Part shown: positions 38,087-46,642 of the stretch, in pieces
How the letters are laid out: the number at the start of each line of letters is the position of its first letter
Position numbering within the stretch: position 1 is the first letter of the stretch
Source of the DNA: CAKKQX01 sp963734595
GTDB lineage: Bacteria; Pseudomonadota; Gammaproteobacteria; Burkholderiales; SG8-41
Reading direction: 5' to 3'
Assembly: GCA_963734595.1 (NCBI GenBank)
Contig: CAVTHV010000014.1
Span: forward strand, 434,001-498,000
Length of the DNA: 64,000 bases
Translations under genes and position numbers: made by a program
The notes under the pieces: generated by a model
The model's database searches: none
What the model was told of the DNA's origin: nothing
What the model saw: only the letters and a program-made list of their open reading frames with translations

Positions 38087-38443
38087 ATGATTGACAAAAA
38101 TCAAGCACGTTTGCGGCGGGCGCGCCGGACCCGCGCCAAGATCGCGGAGCTGAAAGCGGTGCGGCTGGCGGTGCATCGCACCAACAGCCACATCTATGCC
38201 CAGGTCATTGACGCCTCTGGCGCCAAGGTGCTGGCTGCCGCGTCGACGGCGGAAGCGGATGCGCGCAAGCAGCTGAAAAGCGGAAGCAATGTCGCGGCCG
38301 CGGCAGAGGTCGGCAAGCGTATCGCCGAAAAAGCCAAGAAGCTCGGTATCGAGGCGGTCGCTTTTGATCGCGGTGGCTACAGGTTTCATGGCCGGATCAA
38401 GGCGCTCGCAGAAGCGGCGCGTGAGCACGGCCTAAAGTTCTAA
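38087..38443 (+). CDS. rplR: 50S ribosomal protein L18
   Basis: 118 residues; basic N-terminus NQARLRRARRTRAKI, then FDRGGYRFHGRIKALAEAAR. 5S rRNA-binding partner of L5. Confidence 0.96.
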   Translation: MIDKNQARLRRARRTRAKIAELKAVRLAVHRTNSHIYAQVIDASGAKVLAAASTAEADARKQLKSGSNVAAAAEVGKRIAEKAKKLGIEAVAFDRGGYRFHGRIKALAEAAREHGLKF

Positions 38444-38458
38444 TACCCGGGATACGTC

Positions 38459-38986
38459 ATGGCGAAAATACAGGCAGGGAAAATGCACGGCGGCGGCGAG
38501 GAACGCAGCGACGGCCTGCGCGAGAAAATGGTTGCGATCAACCGCGTGACCAAGGTGGTTAAGGGCGGCCGCGTGCTCGGTTTTGCAGCGCTGACCGTGG
38601 TCGGCGACGGCGACGGCAGCATCGGCATGGGCAAGGGCAAATCACGCGAAGTGCCGGTTGCGGTGCAGAAGGCGATGGAAGAGGCCCGCCGCAAAATGGT
38701 CAAGGTCCAGCTGAAGAACGGCACGCTGCAGCATACGGTAATCGGGCGTCACGGCGCAGCGCGGGTTTACATGCAGCCGGCCCATGAAGGCACGGGTATC
38801 ATCGCCGGCGGTCCGGTGCGGGCGGTGCTCGAGGTGATGGGGGTGACCAATATTCTCGCCAAGTGCCTGGGTTCCACCAATCCATACAATGTGGTGCGCG
38901 CGACCATCGACGGCCTGACCAGGATGAACACTCCGGCAGAAATCGCAGCCAAGCGTGGCAAGTCGGTCGAGGAAATCACGGGGTAA
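38459..38986 (+). CDS. rpsE: 30S ribosomal protein S5
   Basis: 175 residues; double-stranded RNA-binding N-terminal domain (DGLREKMVAINRVTKVVKGG), then GMGKGKSREVPVAVQKAMEE and GAARVYMQPAHEGTGIIAGG. The spectinomycin-contact loop shows no deletion. Contributes to decoding fidelity. Confidence 0.96.
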   Translation: MAKIQAGKMHGGGEERSDGLREKMVAINRVTKVVKGGRVLGFAALTVVGDGDGSIGMGKGKSREVPVAVQKAMEEARRKMVKVQLKNGTLQHTVIGRHGAARVYMQPAHEGTGIIAGGPVRAVLEVMGVTNILAKCLGSTNPYNVVRATIDGLTRMNTPAEIAAKRGKSVEEITG

Positions 38987-38989
38987 TCC

Positions 38990-39175
38990 ATGGCACAGAG
39001 CAAAAAACTCAAGGTGACGCTTCTGAAAAGCGTAATCGGCACCAAGCCCGAACACCGCGCGTCGGTGCGCGGCCTGGGCCTGCGCCGGATCAATCACACC
39101 GTGGAAGTCGATGACACGCCCGCTATCCGCGGCATGATCAACAAGGTGTCCTATCTCGTCAGGTGCGAGGGCTAA
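38990..39175 (+). CDS. rpmD: 50S ribosomal protein L30
   Basis: 61 residues: KLKVTLLKSVIGTKPEHRAS, GLGLRRINHTVEV. Three bases after rpsE and directly abutting rplO. Confidence 0.95.
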   Translation: MAQSKKLKVTLLKSVIGTKPEHRASVRGLGLRRINHTVEVDDTPAIRGMINKVSYLVRCEG

Positions 39176-39706
39176 ATGCAGCTCAACAACATCAAGCCGG
39201 CAACCGGCGCCAAGCATTATAAGAAACGCGTCGGCCGTGGTATTGGCTCGGGCCTGGGAAAGACCGCAGGGCGGGGTCACAAAGGACAGAGCTCCCGCGC
39301 CGGCGGCTATCACAAAGTCGGTTTCGAGGGCGGCCAGATGCCGTTGCAGCGGCGCCTGCCCAAGCGCGGCTTCGTCTCGCCGCTCGCGGGGGATACCGCC
39401 GAAGTGCGGCTCGACGAACTGCACAAAATGAAAGTGGACGTGATCGATCTCGCTGCGCTCAAGGCAGCGAAGGTGGTGCCGGCGCTCACGCTGTACGCCA
39501 AGGTGATCCTGTCCGGTGAGATCAAGCGCAAGGTCGCGTTGAAAGGGCTGCGGGTCAGCAAGGGCGCGCGTGCCGCCATCGAGGCAGCGGGCGGCTCGAT
39601 CGAGGATGCGGCCCCGGCCAAGGCAGATACCGCTGCGCAGGAAGTAAAAGCGCGGGCCAAAGGCAAGAGCAAAGCCGGCGGCGCGGCCAAGGACAAGGCT
39701 GAATAA
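39176..39706 (+). CDS. rplO: 50S ribosomal protein L15 with C-terminal extension
   Basis: 176 residues against the usual 143-150. Core: MQLNNIKPATGAKHYKKRVG, GRGHKGQSSRAGGYHKVGFE. The extra ~30 residues after GGSIEDA are Ala/Lys-rich (KARAKGKSKAGGAAKDKAE). Late 50S assembly protein; secY follows after two bases. Confidence 0.96.
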   Translation: MQLNNIKPATGAKHYKKRVGRGIGSGLGKTAGRGHKGQSSRAGGYHKVGFEGGQMPLQRRLPKRGFVSPLAGDTAEVRLDELHKMKVDVIDLAALKAAKVVPALTLYAKVILSGEIKRKVALKGLRVSKGARAAIEAAGGSIEDAAPAKADTAAQEVKARAKGKSKAGGAAKDKAE

Positions 39707-39708
39707 CT

Positions 39709-41031
39709 TTGGCAACCAACGAATCTCTGCTGGCTTCGGGCAAAATGGGCGACTTGAAACGTCGCCTGTTGTTCCTGCTCGGCGCGCTGATCGTGTTCCG
39801 TATCGGGTCGTTTATCCCGGTGCCGGGCATCGACCAGCTGCAGCTGGCGGAGCTGTTCAAGTCGCAGCGGGGCGGCATTCTCGACATGTTCAACATGTTC
39901 TCGGGCGGCGCGCTGTCGCGCTTCTCGATTTTCGCGCTCGGCATCATGCCCTACATTTCGTCATCGATTATCATGCAACTGATGACGGTCGCGTCCCCGA
40001 CGCTGGAAGCGCTTAAAAAAGAGGGCGAGTCGGGACGGCGCAAGATTACCCAATACACCCGTTACGGCACGGCAGCGCTCGCGCTGTTCCAGGGGCTGGG
40101 CATCGCCATTGCGCTCGAGTCCCAACGCGGACTGGTAATCGAACCAGGGGTCAGTTTCCGCCTGACGGCGATGGTCACGCTGGTGACAGGCACCATGTTC
40201 CTGATGTGGCTCGGCGAGCAGATCACCGAGCGTGGCGTCGGCAACGGCATTTCCCTCATTATTTTCGCCGGTATTGCGGCGGGCTTTCCCAATGCCGTCG
40301 GCGGCACCCTGGAACTGGCGCGCACCGGTGCGTTCTCGATCCCGGTGGTGCTGTTCATTTTTGCGGTGGTGGTAGGGGTTACCGCCTTCGTATGCTTCGT
40401 CGAGCGCGGCCAGAGGAAGATCCTGGTCAATTATGCGAAGCGCCAGGTCGGGCGCAAGATTTACGGCGGCCAGACGTCGCACCTGCCGTTGAAGCTCAAT
40501 ATGTCGGGCGTGATCCCGCCGATTTTTGCTTCGTCGATCATCCTGTTTCCGGCGACGCTGGGCGGCTGGTTCGGCTCGAGCGAAGGCATGGACTGGCTCA
40601 AGAACATTGCGGCCACGCTGCATCCGGGGCAGCCGATCTATACGATCCTTTACGCTTCGGCGATTATTTTCTTCTGCTTCTTCTACACCGCGCTGGTGTT
40701 CAACCCGAAGGAGACGGCGGACAACCTGAAGAAAAGCGGCGCTTTCGTGCCGGGCATCCGGCCGGGCGATCAGACCGCGCGCTACATCGAGAAAATCACG
40801 CTGAGACTGACGCTTACCGGCGCGATCTACGTGACGCTGGTGTGCCTGCTGCCGGAGGCGCTGATCGTTTGGAAGAATGTGCCGTTTTATTTCGGGGGCA
40901 CCAGCCTCCTGATCATCGTGGTGGTAACCATGGATTTCATGGCCCAGGTGCAGGCGTACATGATGTCGCACCAGTACGAGAGCCTGCTCAAGAAAGCCAA
41001 TTTCAAGGGTGGCATGTTTCCAACGCGCTGA
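39709..41031 (+). CDS. secY: Preprotein translocase subunit SecY
   Basis: 440 residues, ten membrane segments, TTG start two bases after rplO. Plug and lateral-gate regions are normal (FNMFSGGALSRFSIFALGIM, GQKILVNYAKRQVGRK-like GQRKILVNYAKRQVGRK loop for SecA). Forms the inner-membrane channel with SecE (13607) and SecG. Stop overlaps the infA ATG. Confidence 0.96.
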   Translation: MATNESLLASGKMGDLKRRLLFLLGALIVFRIGSFIPVPGIDQLQLAELFKSQRGGILDMFNMFSGGALSRFSIFALGIMPYISSSIIMQLMTVASPTLEALKKEGESGRRKITQYTRYGTAALALFQGLGIAIALESQRGLVIEPGVSFRLTAMVTLVTGTMFLMWLGEQITERGVGNGISLIIFAGIAAGFPNAVGGTLELARTGAFSIPVVLFIFAVVVGVTAFVCFVERGQRKILVNYAKRQVGRKIYGGQTSHLPLKLNMSGVIPPIFASSIILFPATLGGWFGSSEGMDWLKNIAATLHPGQPIYTILYASAIIFFCFFYTALVFNPKETADNLKKSGAFVPGIRPGDQTARYIEKITLRLTLTGAIYVTLVCLLPEALIVWKNVPFYFGGTSLLIIVVVTMDFMAQVQAYMMSHQYESLLKKANFKGGMFPTR

Positions 41032-41249
41032 TGGCGAAAGAAGAAACGATACAGATGCAGGGTGAGGTCGTAGAGAACCTGCCCAATGCAACATTCCGGG
41101 TAAAACTGGAAAACGACCACGTGCTGCTCGCACACATATCGGGCAAGATGCGGATGCACTACATCCGCATCCTGCCGGGCGACAAGGTGACGGTGGAATT
41201 GACGCCGTATGACCTTACCCGCGGGCGCATCGTGTTTCGGGCGAAGTAA
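41031..41249 (+). CDS. infA: Translation initiation factor IF-1
   Basis: 72 residues, one-domain OB fold: MAKEETIQMQGEVVENLPNA, HISGKMRMHYIRILPGDKV, YDLTRGRIVFRAK. The TGATG overlap with secY suggests coupling; the location in the spc operon before rpmJ is common in betaproteobacteria. Confidence 0.95.
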   Translation: MAKEETIQMQGEVVENLPNATFRVKLENDHVLLAHISGKMRMHYIRILPGDKVTVELTPYDLTRGRIVFRAK

Positions 41250-41269
41250 GAGCTTAGAAGGAGCGACAT

Positions 41270-41383
41270 ATGAAAGTGCGCGCATCGGTAAAAAAGATTT
41301 GCCGCAACTGCAAGGTGGTCAAGCGCAAGGGTGTGGTGCGGGTGATTTGCACGGATCCCCGCCACAAGCAGCGCCAGGGCTGA
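41270..41383 (+). CDS. rpmJ: 50S ribosomal protein L36 (zinc-binding form)
   Basis: 37 residues, too short for most ORF cut-offs. MKVRASVKKICRNCKVVKRK with zinc ligands C11, C14, C27 and H32. AAGGAG upstream. Last gene of the spc operon. Confidence 0.95.
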   Translation: MKVRASVKKICRNCKVVKRKGVVRVICTDPRHKQRQG

Positions 41384-41398
41384 CCGGCTGATTTTGAA

Positions 41399-41427
41399 TT
41401 GAAAATTAGCTGGTTAGGCGTTAAAAT
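41399..41427 (+). promoter_or_regulatory. Putative sigma70 promoter of the alpha operon
   Basis: TTGAAA (41399-41404), 17-nt spacer, TAAAAT (41422-41427), 28 nt before the rpsM start. E. coli also has a promoter at this position. Confidence 0.65.
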
Positions 41428-41455
41428 CGAAAGTTTTCCGTTTTTGGGGTAGCAC

Positions 41456-41833
41456 ATGGCCCGGATTGGTGGCGTAAACATTCCAAATCATCAGCATGCG
41501 GAAATCGCGCTGACCGCGATTTACGGCATCGGCCGCAGTCGTGCGCGCGCGATTTGCGAGGCGGCAGGAATACAAGTTACAAGCAAAATCAAGGACTTGT
41601 CTGATTCCGATATGGACAAGTTGCGCGAGCAGGTCACGCGGTTCGCGATCGAAGGCGACCTGCGGCGCGAAGTGTCGATGAACATCAAGCGTCTGATGGA
41701 TCTGGGCACCTGGCGCGGCAAGCGGCATCGCGCGGGGCTGCCGGTGCGGGGCCAGCGCACGCGCACCAACGCGCGCACCCGCAAGGGCCCGCGCAAGGCG
41801 GCGGTAAAGATGCAAAAAGCAGCTCCAGTATAA
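41456..41833 (+). CDS. rpsM: 30S ribosomal protein S13
   Basis: 125 residues: MARIGGVNIPNHQHAEIALT, helix-two-turn-helix region, GLPVRGQRTRTNARTRKGPR and a basic tail. Intersubunit bridge and P-site tRNA contact. First gene of the alpha operon. Confidence 0.96.
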   Translation: MARIGGVNIPNHQHAEIALTAIYGIGRSRARAICEAAGIQVTSKIKDLSDSDMDKLREQVTRFAIEGDLRREVSMNIKRLMDLGTWRGKRHRAGLPVRGQRTRTNARTRKGPRKAAVKMQKAAPV

Positions 41834-41858
41834 AGATTGAGTGCAAAGGTAAAGCGAT

Positions 41859-42248
41859 ATGGCAAAAGCTAGCACCCGGGTGCGCAAGAAGGTCAAGAAG
41901 AACGTGGCGGAAGGCATCGCCCATGTTCACGCATCCTTTAACAACACCATCGTGACCATCACCGACCGCCAGGGCAACACGCTGGCATGGGCCACCTCCG
42001 GCAGCAGCGGCTTCAAAGGCTCGCGCAAGTCGACACCGTTTGCGGCGCAGATTGCGTCCGAACAGGCCGGCAAGCTTGCCCAGGAGTGCGGTGTGAAGAA
42101 TATCGAAGTGCGCATCAAAGGCCCGGGACCGGGCCGCGAGTCCGCGGTCAGGGCGCTCAATGCCGTCGGTTTTAAAATCACCAGTATTTCGGACGTGACC
42201 CCGGTGCCGCACAACGGCTGCCGACCGCCGAAAAAACGCCGTATCTAA
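41859..42248 (+). CDS. rpsK: 30S ribosomal protein S11
   Basis: 129 residues: KKNVAEGIAHVHASFNNTIV, GSRKSTPFAAQIA, and the C-terminal VTPVPHNGCRPPKKRRI signature. Lies on the platform near the mRNA exit. Confidence 0.97.
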   Translation: MAKASTRVRKKVKKNVAEGIAHVHASFNNTIVTITDRQGNTLAWATSGSSGFKGSRKSTPFAAQIASEQAGKLAQECGVKNIEVRIKGPGPGRESAVRALNAVGFKITSISDVTPVPHNGCRPPKKRRI

Positions 42249-42261
42249 AGGAGATCCCAAA

Positions 42262-42888
42262 GTGGCAAGGAATCTCGACGCAAAATGTCGCCAGTGCCGC
42301 CGTGAGGGCGAGAAGCTGTTCCTCAAGGGCGAGAAGTGTTTTACCGACAAGTGCGCCATCGAGCGCCGCAACTATCCGCCCGGGCAGCACGGTCAGAAAA
42401 ACACGCGCCTCTCCGGTTACGGTGTGCAGCTGCGTGAAAAGCAGAAAGTGCGCCGCATCTACGGCCTGCTCGAGCGGCAGTTCCGCAAGAACTACCAGGA
42501 GGCCTCGCGCCGCAAGACAGTTACCGGCGAAGCGCTGCTGCAGATTCTGGAAAGCAGGCTGGACAGTGTCGTTTATCGCATGGGCTTCGGCGCTTCGCGC
42601 ACCGAAGGGCGCCAGATCGTCCGTCACAACGGCATTCTCGTGAACGGCAGACGCGTCAATATTCCGTCATTCCAGTGCCGTCCCGGCGATGTGGTCGAGG
42701 TCGTGCAGGGCGCCAAGGAACAACTGCGCATCAAGGGCGCGGCCGAGGCGGCCGAGTCCCGCGGCTATCCGGAATGGCTCGAAGTCGACGCCAAGGCGCT
42801 CAAGGGCACCTTCAAGGCGCGCCCGCAGCGCTCGGAATTGCCGTCAACGATCAACGAGTCGCTCATCGTCGAGCTTTACTCGAAGTAA
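42262..42888 (+). CDS. rpsD: 30S ribosomal protein S4
   Basis: 208 residues, GTG start with AAGGAGAT upstream. S4 domain LDSVVYRMGFGASRTEGRQI; N-terminal NLDAKCRQCRREGEKLF. Primary 16S assembly protein; autogenous repressor of the alpha operon in E. coli. Confidence 0.96.
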   Translation: MARNLDAKCRQCRREGEKLFLKGEKCFTDKCAIERRNYPPGQHGQKNTRLSGYGVQLREKQKVRRIYGLLERQFRKNYQEASRRKTVTGEALLQILESRLDSVVYRMGFGASRTEGRQIVRHNGILVNGRRVNIPSFQCRPGDVVEVVQGAKEQLRIKGAAEAAESRGYPEWLEVDAKALKGTFKARPQRSELPSTINESLIVELYSK

Positions 42889-42909
42889 TTTCCAAGAGGG
42901 TTTTGAGCC

Positions 42910-43890
42910 ATGCAAAGCAGTGTGTTCCTTAAGCCTCGCATTATCGACGTGCAGAACATCACGCCGTATCACGCCAAGCTCACGATGGAGCCGTTCGAGC
43001 GCGGCTACGGCCATACGCTGGGCAATGCGCTCCGCCGCACCCTGCTGTCGTCGATGCCCGGCTATTCCGCGACTGAAGTCCAGATCGCCGGCGTGTTGCA
43101 CGAATACTCCACGCTCGATGGCGTGCAGGAAGACGTGGTCGACATCCTGCTCAATCTCAAGGGCATCGTCCTCAAGCTCCACAACCGCGAAGAGGCGACG
43201 CTCACGCTCAAGAAGTCCGGCGAAGGCGTAGTCACGGCCGGCGACATCGAGCCGATGCACGACGTGGAGATCGTCAATCCCGAGCACGTGATTGCGCACC
43301 TCGCGCCCGGCGGCAAGCTGGACATGCAGATCGGTGTCAAGCATGGCCGCGGTTATGTCGCCGCCACCAGCCGCAAGGCCGAAGGCGAGGAAGGCCGCAG
43401 CGTCGGCAGCATCATGCTCGATGCTTCATTCAGCCCGGTGCGCCGAGTCAGCTACTCGGTCGAGTCCGCGCGCGTCGAACAGCGCACCGATCTCGACAAG
43501 CTGATCATGGACATCGAAACCAACGGCGCGATCGAGCCCGAGGAAGCGGTGCGCTATGCCGCGCGCATCCTGGTCGAGCAGCTCTCCGTGTTTGCCGACC
43601 TGAAGGGGATGCCGGCGCAGATCGAGGAAAAGAAGGCGACCCAGATCGATCCCATCCTGCTCAGGCCGGTCGATGACCTCGAGCTCACCGTGCGCTCGGC
43701 GAACTGTCTCAAAGCCGAGAACATCTACTATATCGGCGATCTCATCCAGCGCACCGAGACCGAGCTTCTGAAAACTCCGAACCTCGGCCGCAAGTCGCTC
43801 AACGAGATCAAAGAAGTGCTCGCTTCGCGCGGTCTTACGCTCGGCATGAAGCTCGAGAGCTGGCCGCCGGCAGGCCTGGAAAAGGTTTAA
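42910..43890 (+). CDS. rpoA: RNA polymerase alpha subunit
   Basis: 326 residues. N-terminal dimerisation domain (MEPFERGYGHTLGNALRRTL) and C-terminal domain (DDLELTVRSANCLKAENIYY, TPNLGRKSLNEIKEVLASRG) with the helix-hairpin region that binds UP elements and activators. Intact. Confidence 0.98.
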   Translation: MQSSVFLKPRIIDVQNITPYHAKLTMEPFERGYGHTLGNALRRTLLSSMPGYSATEVQIAGVLHEYSTLDGVQEDVVDILLNLKGIVLKLHNREEATLTLKKSGEGVVTAGDIEPMHDVEIVNPEHVIAHLAPGGKLDMQIGVKHGRGYVAATSRKAEGEEGRSVGSIMLDASFSPVRRVSYSVESARVEQRTDLDKLIMDIETNGAIEPEEAVRYAARILVEQLSVFADLKGMPAQIEEKKATQIDPILLRPVDDLELTVRSANCLKAENIYYIGDLIQRTETELLKTPNLGRKSLNEIKEVLASRGLTLGMKLESWPPAGLEKV

Positions 43891-43982
43891 ATACAAGGAT
43901 GGCGGAAGACGGACGGATCCGGTAGGGCGCAAAGCAGCGCCGATCCAGCCTTCATCCACTATCCTTCAGTGAGGAACGAACA

Positions 43983-44423
43983 ATGCGTCACCGTCACGGA
44001 TTACGAAAGCTCAACCGCACCAGCAGCCATCGCCTGGCGATGCTGCGCAACATGACCAATTCGCTGCTCAAGCACGAGGTCATCAAGACCACGCTGCCCA
44101 AGGCGAAGGAGCTGCGGCGCGTCATTGAGCCGATCATCACGCTCGGCAAGAAGCCTTCGCTGGCCAACCGCCGGCTTGCGTTCGATCGCCTGCGCGACCG
44201 CGATATCGTGGTCAAGCTCTTCGCCGAGATCGGGCCGCGCTATGCCAAGCGTAACGGTGGTTATCTGCGCATTCTCAAGTTCGGTTTTCGCAAGGGCGAC
44301 AATGCCCCGATGGCGGTGGTCGAGCTGATGGACCGCCCGGAGCAGAAAGAAGAAAGCGAGACGAAGGAAGCCAAGAAAGGCGCGAAGAAGGAAAAAGCCG
44401 CGCCGGCACAGGCAGCAGCATAG
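43983..44423 (+). CDS. rplQ: 50S ribosomal protein L17 with C-terminal extension
   Basis: 146 residues against about 117-130. Core MRHRHGLRKLNRTSSHRLAM through NGGYLRILKFGFRKGDNAPM, then a Lys/Glu/Ala tail (ETKEAKKGAKKEKAAPAQ). Lines the tunnel exit rim. Last gene of the alpha operon, followed by a terminator. Confidence 0.96.
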   Translation: MRHRHGLRKLNRTSSHRLAMLRNMTNSLLKHEVIKTTLPKAKELRRVIEPIITLGKKPSLANRRLAFDRLRDRDIVVKLFAEIGPRYAKRNGGYLRILKFGFRKGDNAPMAVVELMDRPEQKEESETKEAKKGAKKEKAAPAQAAA

Positions 44424-44448
44424 GAAGTGGCTGCAAAGAGATGACAAG

Positions 44449-44480
44449 AAGCCGGGGTAATTCCCGGCTTTTTGTTTTTC
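44449..44480 (+). terminator. Rho-independent terminator of the alpha operon
   Basis: AAGCCGGG (44449-44456), 6-nt loop, CCCGGCTT (44463-44470), then TTTTTGTTTTT. Confidence 0.9.
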
Positions 44481-44582
44481 TGAACCGGCCGGTCCCCGCT
44501 AATTAACGGAACCATGAACTGCGCGCCGCCGTAACCGGTCGCGCGCCAAACGTCTAACGCATTGAAGTCAGTCGGAGTCCAG

Positions 44583-45881
44583 GTGGATTTGCAGACGCAA
44601 CCGGATAAGGAAACCTCGAGCGCAGTGGGGCGCATCCGCTATGTGCTGCGTCAGCTGGGGCCGGGGTTGGTTACCGGTGCGGCCGACGACGACCCGAGCG
44701 GCATTGCCACCTATTCCCAGGCCGGCGCACAGTTCGGGTTCGGCATGCTGTGGGCGGTGCTTTTTACTTATCCGCTCATGGTCGGCATCCAGGTGGTCAG
44801 TGCCCGCATCGGGCGCGTCACCGGAATGGGCGTCACTGCCAATATCCGCCGATTCTATCCGCCATGGCTGCTGTATATCCTGGTGTCGCTGCTGCTCTTC
44901 GCCAACACCATCAACATCGCCGCGGACATCGGTGCAATGGGGGAGGCACTGCAACTCATGATCGGCGGGCCGCCGCACGGCCACGCAGTGATGATCGGCG
45001 TAGTGTCGCTGCTGTTGCAGGTATTCATGCCCTACCCGCGCTACGCGCCGCTGCTCAAATGGATGGTGCTTGCCCTGTTCGCGTATGTCGCCACCGTGTT
45101 TGCGGTACAGGTGCCATGGACTGAAGTGCTGGTAAATCTGCTGTGGCCCGCAATTGCGTTCCGTGCCGATTATGTGCTGACCATGGTCGCGGTGTTTGGC
45201 ACGACGATCAGCCCGTACCTCTTTTTCTGGCAGGCATCGCAGGAAGTGGAGGACCAGAATGCCGATGCCGACGCGTCGCCGCTGATCTCCGCCCCCGAGC
45301 AGGCAAAGAAGAATCTCTGGAGGATCAAGGTCGACACTTATATCGGCATGGGTTTTTCCAATCTTATCGCCCTGTTTATCATGCTTACCGCCGCGGTGAC
45401 GCTGCACGCGCACGGCGTTACCGACATCAAGACCTCGGCGCAGGCGGCGGAAGCCCTGCGGCCGATCGCCGGGAATTTTGCGTTTGTGATGTTCAGCATC
45501 GGCATCATCGGCACCGGCATGCTGGCGATCCCGGTGCTGGCGGGCTCCGCAGCGTACGCGGGGGCCGAGGCCCTGCAATGGCGCACGGGACTTTCCAGGA
45601 AACCGCTCGAGGCGCGGGGATTTTACGGCATCATCGCCATCGCCACGCTGATCGGCGTTGCAATCGACTTCACGCCGATCGATCCGATCAGGGCGCTCAT
45701 CTGGAGCGCCGTCGTCAACGGCGTGATCGCCGTGCCGATCATGTCCGTGATGATGCTGATGGCCGCGAAATCCGAGGTGATGGGCGCATTCGTGATCTCA
45801 AGGCGCCTCAAGATTCTTGGCTGGGCAGCGACCCTGATCATGGCGGCAGCGGTCCTGGCGATGCTCATATCCTGGTTGTAG
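44583..45881 (+). CDS. NRAMP-related divalent-metal transporter
   Basis: About 432 residues from the GTG at 44583 (GGAG five bases upstream); an in-frame TTG at 44562 would add seven residues. Around 11 membrane segments. The first carries DDDPSGIATYSQAG where classical NRAMP has DPGN, and the sixth reads GTTISPYLFFWQASQE where NRAMP has the metal-binding MPH motif. It therefore belongs to the NRAMP-related branch; loss of the methionine is associated with Mg-like hard ions in studied relatives, so manganese or iron transport should not be assumed. Monocistronic after the rplQ terminator. Confidence 0.8.
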   Translation: MDLQTQPDKETSSAVGRIRYVLRQLGPGLVTGAADDDPSGIATYSQAGAQFGFGMLWAVLFTYPLMVGIQVVSARIGRVTGMGVTANIRRFYPPWLLYILVSLLLFANTINIAADIGAMGEALQLMIGGPPHGHAVMIGVVSLLLQVFMPYPRYAPLLKWMVLALFAYVATVFAVQVPWTEVLVNLLWPAIAFRADYVLTMVAVFGTTISPYLFFWQASQEVEDQNADADASPLISAPEQAKKNLWRIKVDTYIGMGFSNLIALFIMLTAAVTLHAHGVTDIKTSAQAAEALRPIAGNFAFVMFSIGIIGTGMLAIPVLAGSAAYAGAEALQWRTGLSRKPLEARGFYGIIAIATLIGVAIDFTPIDPIRALIWSAVVNGVIAVPIMSVMMLMAAKSEVMGAFVISRRLKILGWAATLIMAAAVLAMLISWL

Positions 45882-45934
45882 CGGGCGCGCGGTGACTTTG
45901 ACCCGCAGTGCCGCAGAGGGTTTAGAATCTCGAC

Positions 45935-46639
45935 ATGCTGAACGAACTCGAACTGACCGGCCGTGCGCGCAGCCACGTCGTGCAGCGCGACGATCTCCGC
46001 GCGGCGCTGCAGAGCGACACCCTGGAGTCGTTCCTCGCGATGAAGGAGGCCGCCGCGCGCGAGGGCCTGGTCATCGAGATCGTAAGCGCATTCCGCGATT
46101 TTGCCGCACAGCAGAATATCTGGGACAGGAAATTCCGCGGCGAGCGCCCGCTCTATGACGCGCATGGCAATGTCAGGGAACATGCGAAGCTGAATGAAGC
46201 AGAGTTGATCGACGCCATCGTGTGCTGGAGCGCGGTGCCGGGAGGCAGCCGCCATCACTGGGGCACGGAAATCGACGTGATCGACCGCGCCGCGCTGCCG
46301 GAGAACTACCGCGTGCGGCTGCTGCCGGAGGAGGCGGCGCCGGGCGGGGTATTCCACCGCCTGCACCAGTGGCTCGACGAGAACATGGCGCGTTTCGGTT
46401 TCTATCGCCCGTATCGCGCCTGGCGCGGCGGATTCTTTCCCGAGCCCTGGCATCTGAGCTACGCGCCGGTATCCTCCGCGGCGCTGGAGGCGCTGCTGCC
46501 CGAGGTGCTCGAGGCAGCGGTGCGCGAGAGCAGCATGCTCGGCAGGGAACTGGTGCTGGCGCGCATCGCCGAGATCTACCGCCAGTACGTCGCCAACGTC
46601 GACGCGCCGGAATTTCCCGGGCGGCAGGCGAGCGCATGA
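45935..46639 (+). CDS. VanY/M15-family D-Ala-D-Ala carboxypeptidase-like protein
   Basis: 234 residues. Zinc peptidase motifs SRHHWGTEIDVID (His and Asp ligands) and EPWHLSY (third ligand His), with VSAFRDFAAQQNIWDRKF typical of M15B. Such enzymes trim the stem peptide of peptidoglycan. No convincing signal peptide is visible, which is odd for a wall enzyme; a cytoplasmic recycling role is possible. Three bases before the SAM hydrolase gene. Confidence 0.82.
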   Translation: MLNELELTGRARSHVVQRDDLRAALQSDTLESFLAMKEAAAREGLVIEIVSAFRDFAAQQNIWDRKFRGERPLYDAHGNVREHAKLNEAELIDAIVCWSAVPGGSRHHWGTEIDVIDRAALPENYRVRLLPEEAAPGGVFHRLHQWLDENMARFGFYRPYRAWRGGFFPEPWHLSYAPVSSAALEALLPEVLEAAVRESSMLGRELVLARIAEIYRQYVANVDAPEFPGRQASA

Positions 46640-46642
46640 GAC

